Shown piece by piece: positions 41,948-49,684 of a stretch of 64,000 bases of DNA; within the stretch, counting starts at the first letter, position 1; the number at the start of each line of letters is the position of its first letter. The notes under the pieces were generated by a model, which was given only the letters and a program-made list of their open reading frames with translations, did no database searches and had not been told where the DNA came from. The position numbers and the translations under genes are program-made. The DNA comes from Firm-04 sp045642925 (GTDB lineage Bacteria > Bacillota > Clostridia > Oscillospirales > Ruminococcaceae): the NCBI GenBank assembly GCA_045642925.1, contig JAZUJW010000067.1:1-64000 (forward strand), read 5' to 3'.

Positions 41948-43171
41948 TTACTTTTCAGCGATAGCTGCAACACCGGGGAGAACTTTGCCTTCGAGGTATT
42001 CAAGAGAAGCGCCGCCGCCTGTGGAGATGTGGCTCATCTTATCAGCAAAACCAAGCTGGATTGCTGCGGTTGCGGAGTCACCGCCGCCGATGATGGTGGT
42101 AGCATCTGCTGCTGCAAGTGCTTCGCAGACTGCCACAGTACCCTTCTTGAGCGTCGGGTTTTCGAATACGCCCATCGGGCCGTTCCAGACAACAGTCTTT
42201 GCGGTCTTAGCAGCCTCTGCAAACAGTGCAGCGGACTTCGGGCCGATATCCAGACCCATCTTGCCAGCGGGGATCTTGTCGGAATCTACGAATTCCACAG
42301 CGATCTCGGCATCAATGGGGGAAGGGAAGGAATCTGCGATCGCGGTATCGACAGGAAGGAGGATCTTCTTGCCGAGCTTCTCAGCTTTTGCGAGCATTTC
42401 CTTGCAGTAGTCGAGCTTTTCGAGGTCTACGAGGGAGGTACCGATCTCGCCGCCCTGTGCCTTGATGAAGGTGTAAGCCATACCGCCGCCGATGATGAGG
42501 GTGTCGCACTTTTCGAGCAGGTTGGAGATAACATTGAGTTTATCAGCAACTTTTGCGCCGCCGAGGATTGCAACGAACGGACGGACGGGTTCTTCGACAG
42601 CATTGCCGAGGAACTGGATTTCTTTCTGCATGAGGTAACCGACAGCGGTTTCCTTGACGAACTTGGTCACGCCTGCGGTAGAAGCGTGTGCTCTGTGTGC
42701 AGAGCCGAAAGCGTCCATGACGAAGACCTGACCGTCAACGAGTTCAGCGAGTTCCTTGGAGAAGTCCTCGCCGTTCTTGGTTTCTTCTGCACCGCGGAAA
42801 CGGGTGTTTTCGAGGAGAACGATGTCGCCGTCATTCATAGCAGCAACAGCAGCCTTTGCGTTTGCGCCGACGACGGTATCGTCAGCAGCGAAGGTCACTT
42901 TGGTATCGGGAAGCAGTTCTGCGAGGCGCTCTGCAACGGGAGCGAGGGAGAATGCAGCTTCAGGGCCATTCTTCGGTTTGCCGAGGTGAGAGCAAAGAAC
43001 CACCTTGCCGCCCTCTGCGAGGAGCTTTTTGATGGTGGGGAGAGCCGCGGTGATGCGGTTATCGTTGGTAATTTTGCCCTCTTTCATAGGGACGTTGAAG
43101 TCGCAGCGGACAAGGATTTTTTTGCCTTTCGCCTGCAAATCGTCTACAGAGACCTTGTTAAGACCTGCCAT
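41948..43171 (-). CDS. pgk: Phosphoglycerate kinase
   Basis: Transfers phosphate from 1,3-bisphosphoglycerate to ADP. 407 residues. N-domain signatures: ILVRCDFNVPM, SHLGKPK, LLENTRFRGAEE. C-domain: FVAILGGAKVADK, IIGGGMAYTF, VVWNGPMGVFE and the end-loop IIGGGDSATAA. ATG at 43171 follows AAAGGAAG. A promoter nearly identical to that of gap precedes it, and codon bias fits very high expression. Confidence 0.98.
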   Translation of the reverse strand: MAGLNKVSVDDLQAKGKKILVRCDFNVPMKEGKITNDNRITAALPTIKKLLAEGGKVVLCSHLGKPKNGPEAAFSLAPVAERLAELLPDTKVTFAADDTVVGANAKAAVAAMNDGDIVLLENTRFRGAEETKNGEDFSKELAELVDGQVFVMDAFGSAHRAHASTAGVTKFVKETAVGYLMQKEIQFLGNAVEEPVRPFVAILGGAKVADKLNVISNLLEKCDTLIIGGGMAYTFIKAQGGEIGTSLVDLEKLDYCKEMLAKAEKLGKKILLPVDTAIADSFPSPIDAEIAVEFVDSDKIPAGKMGLDIGPKSAALFAEAAKTAKTVVWNGPMGVFENPTLKKGTVAVCEALAAADATTIIGGGDSATAAIQLGFADKMSHISTGGGASLEYLEGKVLPGVAAIAEK

Positions 43172-43242
43172 ATGGAAAACTTCCTTTCAATAGAGAATAA
43201 TAAGATTAATGTTTTACTGTGCAGCTATACACAGCCTACTAT

Positions 43243-43271
43243 ATTTTACACTATTTTTGGAGATTTTGCAA
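43243..43271 (-). promoter_or_regulatory. Promoter of pgk
   Basis: Minus strand: TTGCAA (43271-43266), 17-nt spacer, TAAAAT (43248-43243). The 15 nt AAAATAGTGTAAAAT and the -35 box are the same as in the gap promoter at 56904-56932. CTGTG-N8-CACAG follows the -10 as a start-site dyad. Confidence 0.85.
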
Positions 43272-43349
43272 GGGGTTTCAAGGAAAATTTTCATGTTTGG
43301 GTTTTGATTCTTTTGTCAAAAGCGCTATATCCGGGGTAAATATTGCGAA

Positions 43350-43526
43350 AAAGCGCAAATAGCGGCTACATCCGCGAAGCAAAATCGAAGCGCAGGCGGC
43401 TCTTGTATTGAGGATTCCAAAGGGAATTGATTCCCTTTGGCGAAGTCCAGAGGCGCCGCCCCCGGTCTCTGCGATTTTTTGAAAAAAATCGAGTAAGACT
43501 TTATTTTCGCTTCGCGGATGTAGCCA
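43350..43526. repeat. Composite palindromic repeat (family P), copy 5, with long outer inverted repeat
   Basis: Outer arms GGCTACATCCGCGAAGC (43364-43380) and its exact complement (43509-43525) are 17 bp, separated by 128 nt. Inside are GAGGATTCCAAAGGGAATTG with CCCTTTGG, CCAGAGGCGCCGCCCCCGG and CGATTTTTTGAAAAAAATCG. It fills the space between the pgk promoter and the 3' end of tadA and likely ends the tadA transcript. Confidence 0.9.
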
Positions 43527-43991
43527 TTACTCCGCTGTGGTGTTGCGCAGATTTCCAAAAAATGCCTGCATCAACTCTGCACATGGATATTCCAGTAATC
43601 CCTCCGTTACACGCGGCTTATGCCCGTACGGATGGTCAAACAAGCGGTCAGCCGATACGACCGCACCACCTTCCACATTGTATGCACCAAATACCACACG
43701 GTCAAGCCGCGCATTCACAATCGCACCCGCACACATCGGACACGGTTCCAGCGTCACATATAGAATACATCCGTTCAGACGCCATGTGCCAAGCCGCTGC
43801 GCAGCTTCCCGTATAGCAAGAATTTCTGCGTGCGCAATCGGGTCGGCATCGGATTCACGGCGGTTTCTGCCTTTTCCGATGATCTCACCCGTACTGCGCT
43901 GCACAACGACTGCCCCAACCGGAATTTCTCCCGCTGCCGCCGCTTCTTTTGCAAGTGCAATGGCTTCCCGCATATAATCAAAATCATCCAC
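43527..43991 (-). CDS. tadA: tRNA-specific adenosine deaminase
   Basis: Converts A34 of tRNA-Arg(ACG) to inosine. 154 residues from GTG. Zinc ligands and catalytic Glu: H54-A-E56 in PIAHAEILAI, and C84, C87 in LEPCPMCAGAI. The AGEIPVGAVVV and GAYNVEGGAVVS strands are typical of TadA rather than cytidine deaminases. GTG at 43991 is chosen because GGAGG lies 9 nt upstream; the frame stays open to 44027. Confidence 0.93.
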   Translation of the reverse strand: MDDFDYMREAIALAKEAAAAGEIPVGAVVVQRSTGEIIGKGRNRRESDADPIAHAEILAIREAAQRLGTWRLNGCILYVTLEPCPMCAGAIVNARLDRVVFGAYNVEGGAVVSADRLFDHPYGHKPRVTEGLLEYPCAELMQAFFGNLRNTTAE

Positions 43992-44063
43992 GCAGATGCA
44001 CCTCCGTTTCATGATGAAGAAAGGCACCTGCCGCCGCAGCGGGATGCCTTTTCGTTTTTTTGT

Positions 44064-45188
44064 TTAGTAGAATAACTGAATGATAGTACAAAGCAGCGCA
44101 AGTCCGATCCATGGCAGCATCGTGACGGTTTCACTGAAAAGCATGATTTTTTGCTGCGTGGGCAGATAACTGCCGCGGTTGGAAATTCCGTGCTTGCGCT
44201 TGCGCAGCAAGTAATAGGTCGCGCCGCAAATCAGGGCGGTCAGCAGCAGAATCAGCATGAATCTGCCGAATGACATTCCGGAATGGTCAGTGTAGACCAG
44301 AATCAGGCGGCTATAGCACAACGAAGTGTAAAGCGTATGCATCAGCATACATTTTGCGATGGAACCGCTTTTGACCATGAGGTATCCGGCTCCAAGCATG
44401 ACACAGCAAATGCCAATGCGTTCGGGCAAACTGCCCGGCTGAAGAAAACTGACGCTTGCGATGGTAATTACAGCGAAACGGTCACCAAACTGCCGCAGAA
44501 TCGGGAAAAAGAATCCCATCAGCAGAAATTGGCTCATCCATGAGATCAGGATGATGTCGAAAATGGCATATGCCGCAACAGCCGCCATGTCTTTATAGGA
44601 GAACAGCCGTTGGGCAAGCTCTGTGCCTGTGCCTGTCATTGCATCGAAAATGCAGTAGACAGATGCAGAAGCCATTGCAATGCCGATTGCCAGCAGTGTT
44701 TCTGGGACACCGCCTTTCAGCAGGGGACATCGGATGTTCCATGGAAGCTTGAAATAATGCTGTAATACCGCAAAAGTGACGAAATATTTCAGTGCATCTG
44801 CGATGGCACGTACCAGCATGACACTCCATTGACTTCCTTGCATACTGAATGTCAGGAAGTCCATGCGAATGTTGACACCCAACAGGTGCAGGATCCATAT
44901 GAGGACAGTGCCCCCCAGCATTTCGCAGAGAAGAAGCAGGAGAAGGGCACAGCCGAGCACTTCGCTGACTTTGGCAAGTGCTTTGCATTCGGCAGCCAAA
45001 GCGGTTGGTTTTGACTGTCCTTTGCCGTCTACATAGATATGCTCTTTGGTGTTGCCGACATAACGGAATACAAAGGGTGAGGCAGTGTTCTGCCGCCAAC
45101 TGCGGTAATCAAGGTTATACTGCTTGTTGATGGAATTGTACTTGAAGTCTGAAATCACATCAATGGTTTCCTGTGAAGTATGCTGCAT
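44064..45188 (-). CDS. Multi-pass membrane protein, degenerate CPBP-protease-like
   Basis: A 374-residue protein with a ~65-residue soluble N-terminus and about eight helices. The segment SQFLLMGFFFPILRQFGDRF, followed by ASVSFLQPGS and LMVKSGSIAKCMLMHTLYTSL, follows the layout of CPBP (CAAX-type) membrane proteases. The paired glutamates and arginine of motif 1 (EExxxR) are absent (SQ in place of EE), and only the last His is kept. It is therefore probably not a protease; a scaffold or unknown role is likely. AAAGGAG precedes the ATG. A start-site dyad overlaps its promoter. Confidence 0.65.
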   Translation of the reverse strand: MQHTSQETIDVISDFKYNSINKQYNLDYRSWRQNTASPFVFRYVGNTKEHIYVDGKGQSKPTALAAECKALAKVSEVLGCALLLLLLCEMLGGTVLIWILHLLGVNIRMDFLTFSMQGSQWSVMLVRAIADALKYFVTFAVLQHYFKLPWNIRCPLLKGGVPETLLAIGIAMASASVYCIFDAMTGTGTELAQRLFSYKDMAAVAAYAIFDIILISWMSQFLLMGFFFPILRQFGDRFAVITIASVSFLQPGSLPERIGICCVMLGAGYLMVKSGSIAKCMLMHTLYTSLCYSRLILVYTDHSGMSFGRFMLILLLTALICGATYYLLRKRKHGISNRGSYLPTQQKIMLFSETVTMLPWIGLALLCTIIQLFY

Positions 45189-45205
45189 AGCGCTCTCTCC
45201 TTTCC

Positions 45206-45254
45206 ATTTGGTATCATTTTATTTTACCAAATATTAAGCAGAAAGTAAAGGGGG
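45206..45254 (-). promoter_or_regulatory. Promoter with overlapping dyad, CPBP-like gene
   Basis: Minus strand: TTTACT (near 45250), 17-nt spacer, TAAAAT (near 45226). The perfect inverted repeat ATTTGGTA-N11-TACCAAAT (45206-45232) overlaps the -10 and the start site, a placement suited to a repressor. Confidence 0.6.
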
Positions 45255-45493
45255 CTTCTTGTAAATAAAATATGAATTATTTATGAATGTTAAAAAATAC
45301 GGCTATGCGTGAAAAACGCATAGCCACTGAAGTAAGATTAACACAGATGGAATAGGGAAATAAGAAATTGGGAAAATGGGGTTTGAAAATCACGGTTAAA
45401 CATAGCGTTCGACCTTGGTTATAGTATATCGGATGATAATTAAAATAATCTGAAAGAAAAGGAGAATTTTCCCATACGCAATCAGGAAAGTTT
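45255..45493. other. Intergenic DNA with a short family P palindrome
   Basis: About 240 nt. The palindrome GGCTATGCGT-GAAAA-ACGCATAGCC (45301-45325) matches the end module of family P repeats. The rest shows no ORF with a ribosome-binding site and no other structure I can support. Confidence 0.5.
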
Positions 45494-45576
45494 AGGCAAC
45501 ACCGCACAGAGCTGGCGGAAAATATGCAAGCAGATGTGCTGCCAAGCCGTCAGGCGTGCTTTGCGCGGTGTTGCCT
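45494..45576. mobile_element. MITE-like element (family M), short copy
   Basis: Ends GGCAACACCGCAC and GCGCGGTGTTGCC, flanked by TTTA. The interior matches the copy at 28419-28594 except that about 90 nt is missing, as expected for an internal deletion. Confidence 0.75.
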
Positions 45577-45584
45577 TTAGGGCG

Positions 45585-45638
45585 AAAAAATCAGGAGGGG
45601 ACAGGGAAAACCTTCCTATGGTTTCCTCTGTCCCCCTC
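45585..45638 (-). terminator. Terminator of the CE12 esterase gene
   Basis: Minus strand: GGGGGACAGAGGAAACC pairs with GGTTTTCCCTGTCCCC, followed by TCCTGATTTTTTCG. A long, strong hairpin. Confidence 0.9.
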
Positions 45639-45658
45639 ATAATCGAGTACGGAAAATG

Positions 45659-48142
45659 TTATTTTACTTGCTGTGAAAGCCCGATGTTCATTTCCTTGAT
45701 GCCGCTGCAGATAATCTTCGCAACCTCTTTTGCACCTGTTTCCGTGAAATGCGTGAAGTCCGTGCCGCCTGCTGTGGTCGAACCCATATAATAGTTGTAA
45801 ACCGTATCATATGCGATATTATTGAAACTGTTCGCCATTGCTGAACCTAAATCAAAATACGGAATATGATACTTGTCTGCAAGCTGCTTGCACGCCGTGT
45901 CAATATTGCGGTAACCTGCTGAGAATGGCTGTTTTGCACCCTTGATGGAAAGTGTCGGACTCATCAGAATCGGTGTCGCACCCTTCGCCACAGCACCTTC
46001 AATGTAAAATTCCATGTAGTATTCAAACGAACCGACTGTCGGATTATTCACAAAGCCGCAGCATGGTGCATAGCGTTCTTCCTTATTATACGCACCGTCA
46101 TTGATGCCGAAGCAGACAATCAGATAATCGCCCTCTTTGATTGTATCGAGAATGGTTTGCAGTCTACCGTTATCATAGAAACTCTTGGAACTTCTGCCTG
46201 CGATGGAATGGTTGCTGACGGTTACCGCATCGGTGAAGTAGTCGCTGAGATAATATCCCCAACCCTGCTGTGGTGCATAGCTTGCATTGTAGCTTTGTGC
46301 GGTCGAATCACTTGCGACATAGACCACAGGATTGTCAGTGACTACTGTTTGTCCGCCGCCCGAACCGTAAACTTCTGCGATTGGTTCATCTGTCAGCGTC
46401 AGTGTGATGAAGTCGATATTCGGCGCACCTTCTGACATATACGACTGCATCTTGATTTTGTTTTCGCCAGCCTTCAGCGGAAGCACGATGCCGCGGTATT
46501 CCCATGTTGTCCACGCGCCCGTGCTGAGGAAGTCTTGCAGCCATTTCTGTTCGTTGTTGCCCTCAATGGTAATCATCATCTGACGATTGTTTGCAGAACC
46601 GTTGGCAACACGCATTGCCATATAATAGTTGCCGTCCTGTTCCACATTGACCGTAAAGGTAACATTACTGGAGGAATTGTTATCGAGATTCAGATATGCT
46701 TCGCCAAGGAAACCGGCGTTGGTCGTTTCCTTTACGCCTTCCGTAAATGCCGCATCAATTGCATAATATCTCGTCTGCACAGGGAATTTGTCGGTCTGTC
46801 CTGTGAGGTACTGTGTCAGAATAATGACATCCGAAATATTCACGGCATTGTCTTCGTTGATATCAGCCGCTTTGCTAGCGGATTTCGTTGCGAATTCGCC
46901 AAGCAAACCTTGCTTTAACGCAGCGAGGTCTTTGACATTGATGACGGTGTCGTTGTTGATGTCGCCTTTGAGATAATCGGGTTCTTCGGGCTGCGGCGGT
47001 TCTGCGCCTTTGGTGAAGTCGATGTTGTCGGCAACCAGTTTTGCGAGTACCGTTGCGCCCTGACGGTTCGGGTGCAGACCATCGCCTGACATATACAGTG
47101 CAGTCGTGGCATCTGCGCCGATGCTCATGCAGTGATTCTGCCAGAGCGTGAACAGGTCAAGTACCTCAATGCCGAGTTCTTTGCCGATGGAATCCAGCGC
47201 ACCGCCGAACCATCTGCCTGTCAGAAGGGGATTGCGCTGACAGTCACCGTTTCTGCCCTGCTGCTTGACCAGAATGACACGCATTCCTTTTTTCATTGCA
47301 CGCTGTGCCATGTCTTTGACAACGGAAGTATATTCTGCTTCATTGGAGTAATTTGTATCGTTGATGCCAATGGAAATGAAATAGATATCGCCCTCATGAC
47401 CAAAGGTTTCAATGGGCGTAAACTGTCCTGCATCGACAAAGCCTTTCGCAAACTGTCCGCTTGCCGCAAGGTTGCGCACCTGCCATTTTGTGGTGTCGAT
47501 GACGGAAGGAAGCATTTGTCCCCAGCCTGCCTGCGTGGAATTATTCAGTGGGTAGTAATTGCAAACGGTCGAGTCGCCGCAAATCCAGACGGTCGGATTC
47601 GTAACGGGATTGTCGGAAATTTTCTTGATTTCCAGTGCGGAAAGGGTGAATGCATAGCCCGCTTTTCCCTCACAGCAGCAAATATTGAGCTGTCCGTCCG
47701 TGACGGGGATCTGGAAGGTGTCGTATGCATTGTTGCCTGTCAGATTGATGAGCTGATACATTCTTTCTGCGGCAACGCTGGTGCGGTTGGTATTGCCCAG
47801 CCAGACGGAAACCTGATAGAGTCCGTTCGGGACATCCGCGCAAAAGCTTGCCGTGCCTGTGTTGGAAGAATTTTTGAACTGCACCGCATCGCTAAGTGCG
47901 CCGCTGCCGGAGGCGCTGACATCTGCGACATTGCAGTCAGATGAGAAGCCGTAGCCCAAGCCGCTGTTGTATTTGGTGGAAGCGGAAACGCCTGTGTAGC
48001 CGCTTGCGGTGCCGCCGCCGCCAAAGTCGAACTTCCAGTAATCGGAAGCCGCAGATGCTTTTGACATTGGCATTCCTTGCAGCAGTGTGAGTGACATTGC
48101 GGCTGCGGAAAGCAGACCTGTGAGTTTTTTGAATCGTTTCAT
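45659..48142 (-). CDS. Cellulosomal double CE12 (SGNH) esterase: CBM-CE12-dockerin-CBM35-CE12
   Basis: An 827-residue secreted esterase that probably removes acetyl groups from pectin (rhamnogalacturonan) or xylan. Residues 1-32 are a signal peptide. An N-terminal beta-sandwich (about 35-175) precedes the first SGNH domain (about 183-375): S191 in GDSTVCN, GIND with N261, D354/H357 in DGLHPN. The dockerin is internal (about 390-450; DINNDTVI and DINEDNAV), joined without the usual Thr linker. A CBM35-like module spans about 456-585. The second SGNH domain covers about 605-827: S612 in SDSTAQS, GIND, DFTHF. Both triads appear complete. Similar two-CE12 proteins are known from other cellulosome producers. 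AGGGGGA precedes the ATG. Confidence 0.92.
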   Translation of the reverse strand: MKRFKKLTGLLSAAAMSLTLLQGMPMSKASAASDYWKFDFGGGGTASGYTGVSASTKYNSGLGYGFSSDCNVADVSASGSGALSDAVQFKNSSNTGTASFCADVPNGLYQVSVWLGNTNRTSVAAERMYQLINLTGNNAYDTFQIPVTDGQLNICCCEGKAGYAFTLSALEIKKISDNPVTNPTVWICGDSTVCNYYPLNNSTQAGWGQMLPSVIDTTKWQVRNLAASGQFAKGFVDAGQFTPIETFGHEGDIYFISIGINDTNYSNEAEYTSVVKDMAQRAMKKGMRVILVKQQGRNGDCQRNPLLTGRWFGGALDSIGKELGIEVLDLFTLWQNHCMSIGADATTALYMSGDGLHPNRQGATVLAKLVADNIDFTKGAEPPQPEEPDYLKGDINNDTVINVKDLAALKQGLLGEFATKSASKAADINEDNAVNISDVIILTQYLTGQTDKFPVQTRYYAIDAAFTEGVKETTNAGFLGEAYLNLDNNSSSNVTFTVNVEQDGNYYMAMRVANGSANNRQMMITIEGNNEQKWLQDFLSTGAWTTWEYRGIVLPLKAGENKIKMQSYMSEGAPNIDFITLTLTDEPIAEVYGSGGGQTVVTDNPVVYVASDSTAQSYNASYAPQQGWGYYLSDYFTDAVTVSNHSIAGRSSKSFYDNGRLQTILDTIKEGDYLIVCFGINDGAYNKEERYAPCCGFVNNPTVGSFEYYMEFYIEGAVAKGATPILMSPTLSIKGAKQPFSAGYRNIDTACKQLADKYHIPYFDLGSAMANSFNNIAYDTVYNYYMGSTTAGGTDFTHFTETGAKEVAKIICSGIKEMNIGLSQQVK

Positions 48143-48218
48143 AGAAGATTCCCCCTATTTATTTCTGTCACCGTAACAGCGTATTTCCGTGCGTTTATGG
48201 GACTCTGTATGAAAATGC

Positions 48219-48268
48219 GATATCACGGCTATGATATCATCTTACCACAAGACCGTTGGCAAAGTCAA
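48219..48268 (-). promoter_or_regulatory. Promoter and dyad of the CE12 esterase gene
   Basis: Minus strand: TTGACT (48268-48263), 18-nt spacer, TAAGAT (48244-48239). GATATCA-N6-TGATATC (48219-48238) abuts the -10 on its downstream side and covers the start site. Confidence 0.75.
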
Positions 48269-48498
48269 TCATTCTGCTGGAGTATGAGAGAATCCGTCAA
48301 AAAAAAGCACAATAATGCAGTCGTATGGAGAAGGACTTTTGTTTTGCGTTCTAACGGTTCATATAAACAATTCATAAAAGTGCAAGATTCTGTACGGAAA
48401 ATAGGTGCTTTTTCCGGAATACCTTCACTTCATGAGAATGTTACAGAATATTCACAGTATTTTCACATATTTTTCAGCTTTCTTTAAGATTTGCGGGA

Positions 48499-48628
48499 TA
48501 TAATATCAATAAGGTTTAGGAAACCTTGTTTCAAATCCCCCAATCCCCTATTTTGGTTCATTTTATTTTTATTGCTGCTATGTAGGCTTGCCTGCATAGC
48601 ATTTTGCTTTATATGGGGATTTTTTTCG
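48499..48628 (+). ncRNA. Candidate small structured RNA with intrinsic terminator
   Basis: TATAAT (48499-48504) is followed by a 7-bp hairpin AAGGTTT-AGG-AAACCTT (48511-48527). Then comes a branched structure: AAATCCCC (48533-48540), or the alternative AATCCCC (48542-48548), can pair with GGGGATTT (48615-48622), which runs into a T-tract. An inner 11-bp hairpin (48577-48600) sits between. No ORF is present, and flanking genes point away from or toward it on the minus strand, so it is not a leader. The -35 region is weak. It matches no RNA family I know. Length about 115 nt. Confidence 0.45.
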
Positions 48629-48637
48629 TATCAAAGT

Positions 48638-48679
48638 AAAAAGTCCGGAGAGAATCACTTCCCTCTGGACTTCTCATGA
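48638..48679 (-). terminator. Terminator of the lipoprotein gene
   Basis: Minus strand: AGTCCAGAGGGA pairs with TCTCTCCGGACT, followed by TTTTTAC. It faces the plus-strand small RNA candidate. Confidence 0.85.
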
Positions 48680-48707
48680 TATGTGCCGCATCATTCCGTA
48701 TGCTGTT

Positions 48708-49298
48708 TTATCCAAACAGATAATACTTGCCGTCATTCGTCTGAATCACAATGATTTCTCCGTTCTGTACGACAGGCGTTGCTTCTGCATCTCCATCGTA
48801 CAGCGCATACAGCGTGAACTGTATGTCACGCAGTTCTTTCGCATCCTTTCGGCACGCCTCTACAAACGCTTCGTCATAGATGCCCGCATTGACATACGCA
48901 TTGAAAAAGTCATCAATGTCTTCATTTTCACAATAGTCAAGGTCAAGCTGTGTGAAATGCCATCCCGCATATCCGTCTTCATCAAACTGTGCGTGCATAT
49001 CCGCAAAAGCACTCTGCAAGTCGGATGTGCCGTTATTCTTCAGAAATTCACTGTATGCTTCCTGATAAGGCGGGTAAACCTGCGCCTCATATGCCGCATA
49101 GTCTTCCTTGTCGATGGCTTCGAAATATTTGCGCACACAGTCTGCATAATCCTTGTTGAATGTTTCATCTGTCACGGATACGGTCATTGCCGTATTTCCC
49201 TGCGAAACCGATGATTCTGCTGTACTGCCCGAAGAAGATTCATTGCATCCTGACAGCAGCATTGCCGCTGTCAGAACGGCTATCCATTGCTTTTTCAT
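48708..49298 (-). CDS. Lipoprotein of unknown function
   Basis: A 196-residue lipoprotein: signal ending in lipobox LLSGC, a Ser/Gly tether, then an acidic helical domain (KDYADCVRKYFEAIDKEDYAAYEAQVYPPY) and a C-terminal beta hairpin (PVVQNGEIIVIQTNDGKYYLFG). The layout recalls NTF2-like or nuclear-transport-factor-type lipoproteins, but this is a guess. AGAGGGA precedes the ATG. Its leader carries a MITE-like element. Confidence 0.75.
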   Translation of the reverse strand: MKKQWIAVLTAAMLLSGCNESSSGSTAESSVSQGNTAMTVSVTDETFNKDYADCVRKYFEAIDKEDYAAYEAQVYPPYQEAYSEFLKNNGTSDLQSAFADMHAQFDEDGYAGWHFTQLDLDYCENEDIDDFFNAYVNAGIYDEAFVEACRKDAKELRDIQFTLYALYDGDAEATPVVQNGEIIVIQTNDGKYYLFG

Positions 49299-49334
49299 AT
49301 AGCATCCCTCTTTTGAAAAGTATTTTTCGCCCTA

Positions 49335-49404
49335 GGGCAATACCGTACAAAGAAGGGGGTACAGGATACAAGCAGATGCGCCGCCTTCTTTGCGCAGTAT
49401 TGCC
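49335..49404. mobile_element. MITE-like element (family M), divergent copy in an mRNA leader
   Basis: Ends GGCAATACCGTAC and GCGCAGTATTGCC, an internal AGCAGATGCGCCGCC block and complementary AGAAGG/CCTTCT. It is the most diverged of the three copies, about 70 nt. It lies between the promoter at 49411-49439 and the lipoprotein gene, so it would be transcribed as a hairpin leader. Confidence 0.65.
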
Positions 49405-49410
49405 ATAAAT

Positions 49411-49439
49411 AGAGTAGCATAAAATTACACGCCTGTCAA
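49411..49439 (-). promoter_or_regulatory. Promoter of the lipoprotein gene
   Basis: Minus strand: TTGACA (49439-49434), 17-nt spacer, TACTCT (49416-49411) with a TGC extension before it. The perfect -35 and extended -10 compensate for a poor -10. Confidence 0.6.
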
Positions 49440-49684
49440 GCTTACAAAGTGAAAATACATCGTTCCATGATTTCTTGCCATTCGAAATTGTAAATAAATA
49501 CGATGAATTTTAATGTGTCAATAGAATACGCAAATCCATCTGCATTATCTAAATTTGCAGAAAGATTATGCCGAACCCGCTGAGATTTATGCGGAATGTC
49601 GATTTTCAAAAAAACGGCAAAAAGGCTTGCATTCTTCCGCCCTTCTGTGATATAATATCTAGTTAGAAGTGAGGTGTTTGCATT
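49440..49684 (+). promoter_or_regulatory. carB upstream region and promoter
   Basis: TTGCAT (49627-49632), 18-nt spacer, TATAAT (49651-49656) lies 29 nt before the ATG. The leader is too short for a PyrR-type attenuator. The remaining ~190 AT-rich bases show nothing I can support. Confidence 0.75.

Noticed and set aside
40898..43339. 813-codon plus-strand open frame across pgk and a helical-repeat gene
   Set aside because: It spans two real minus-strand genes and their intergenic terminator. Codon bias of pgk creates it.
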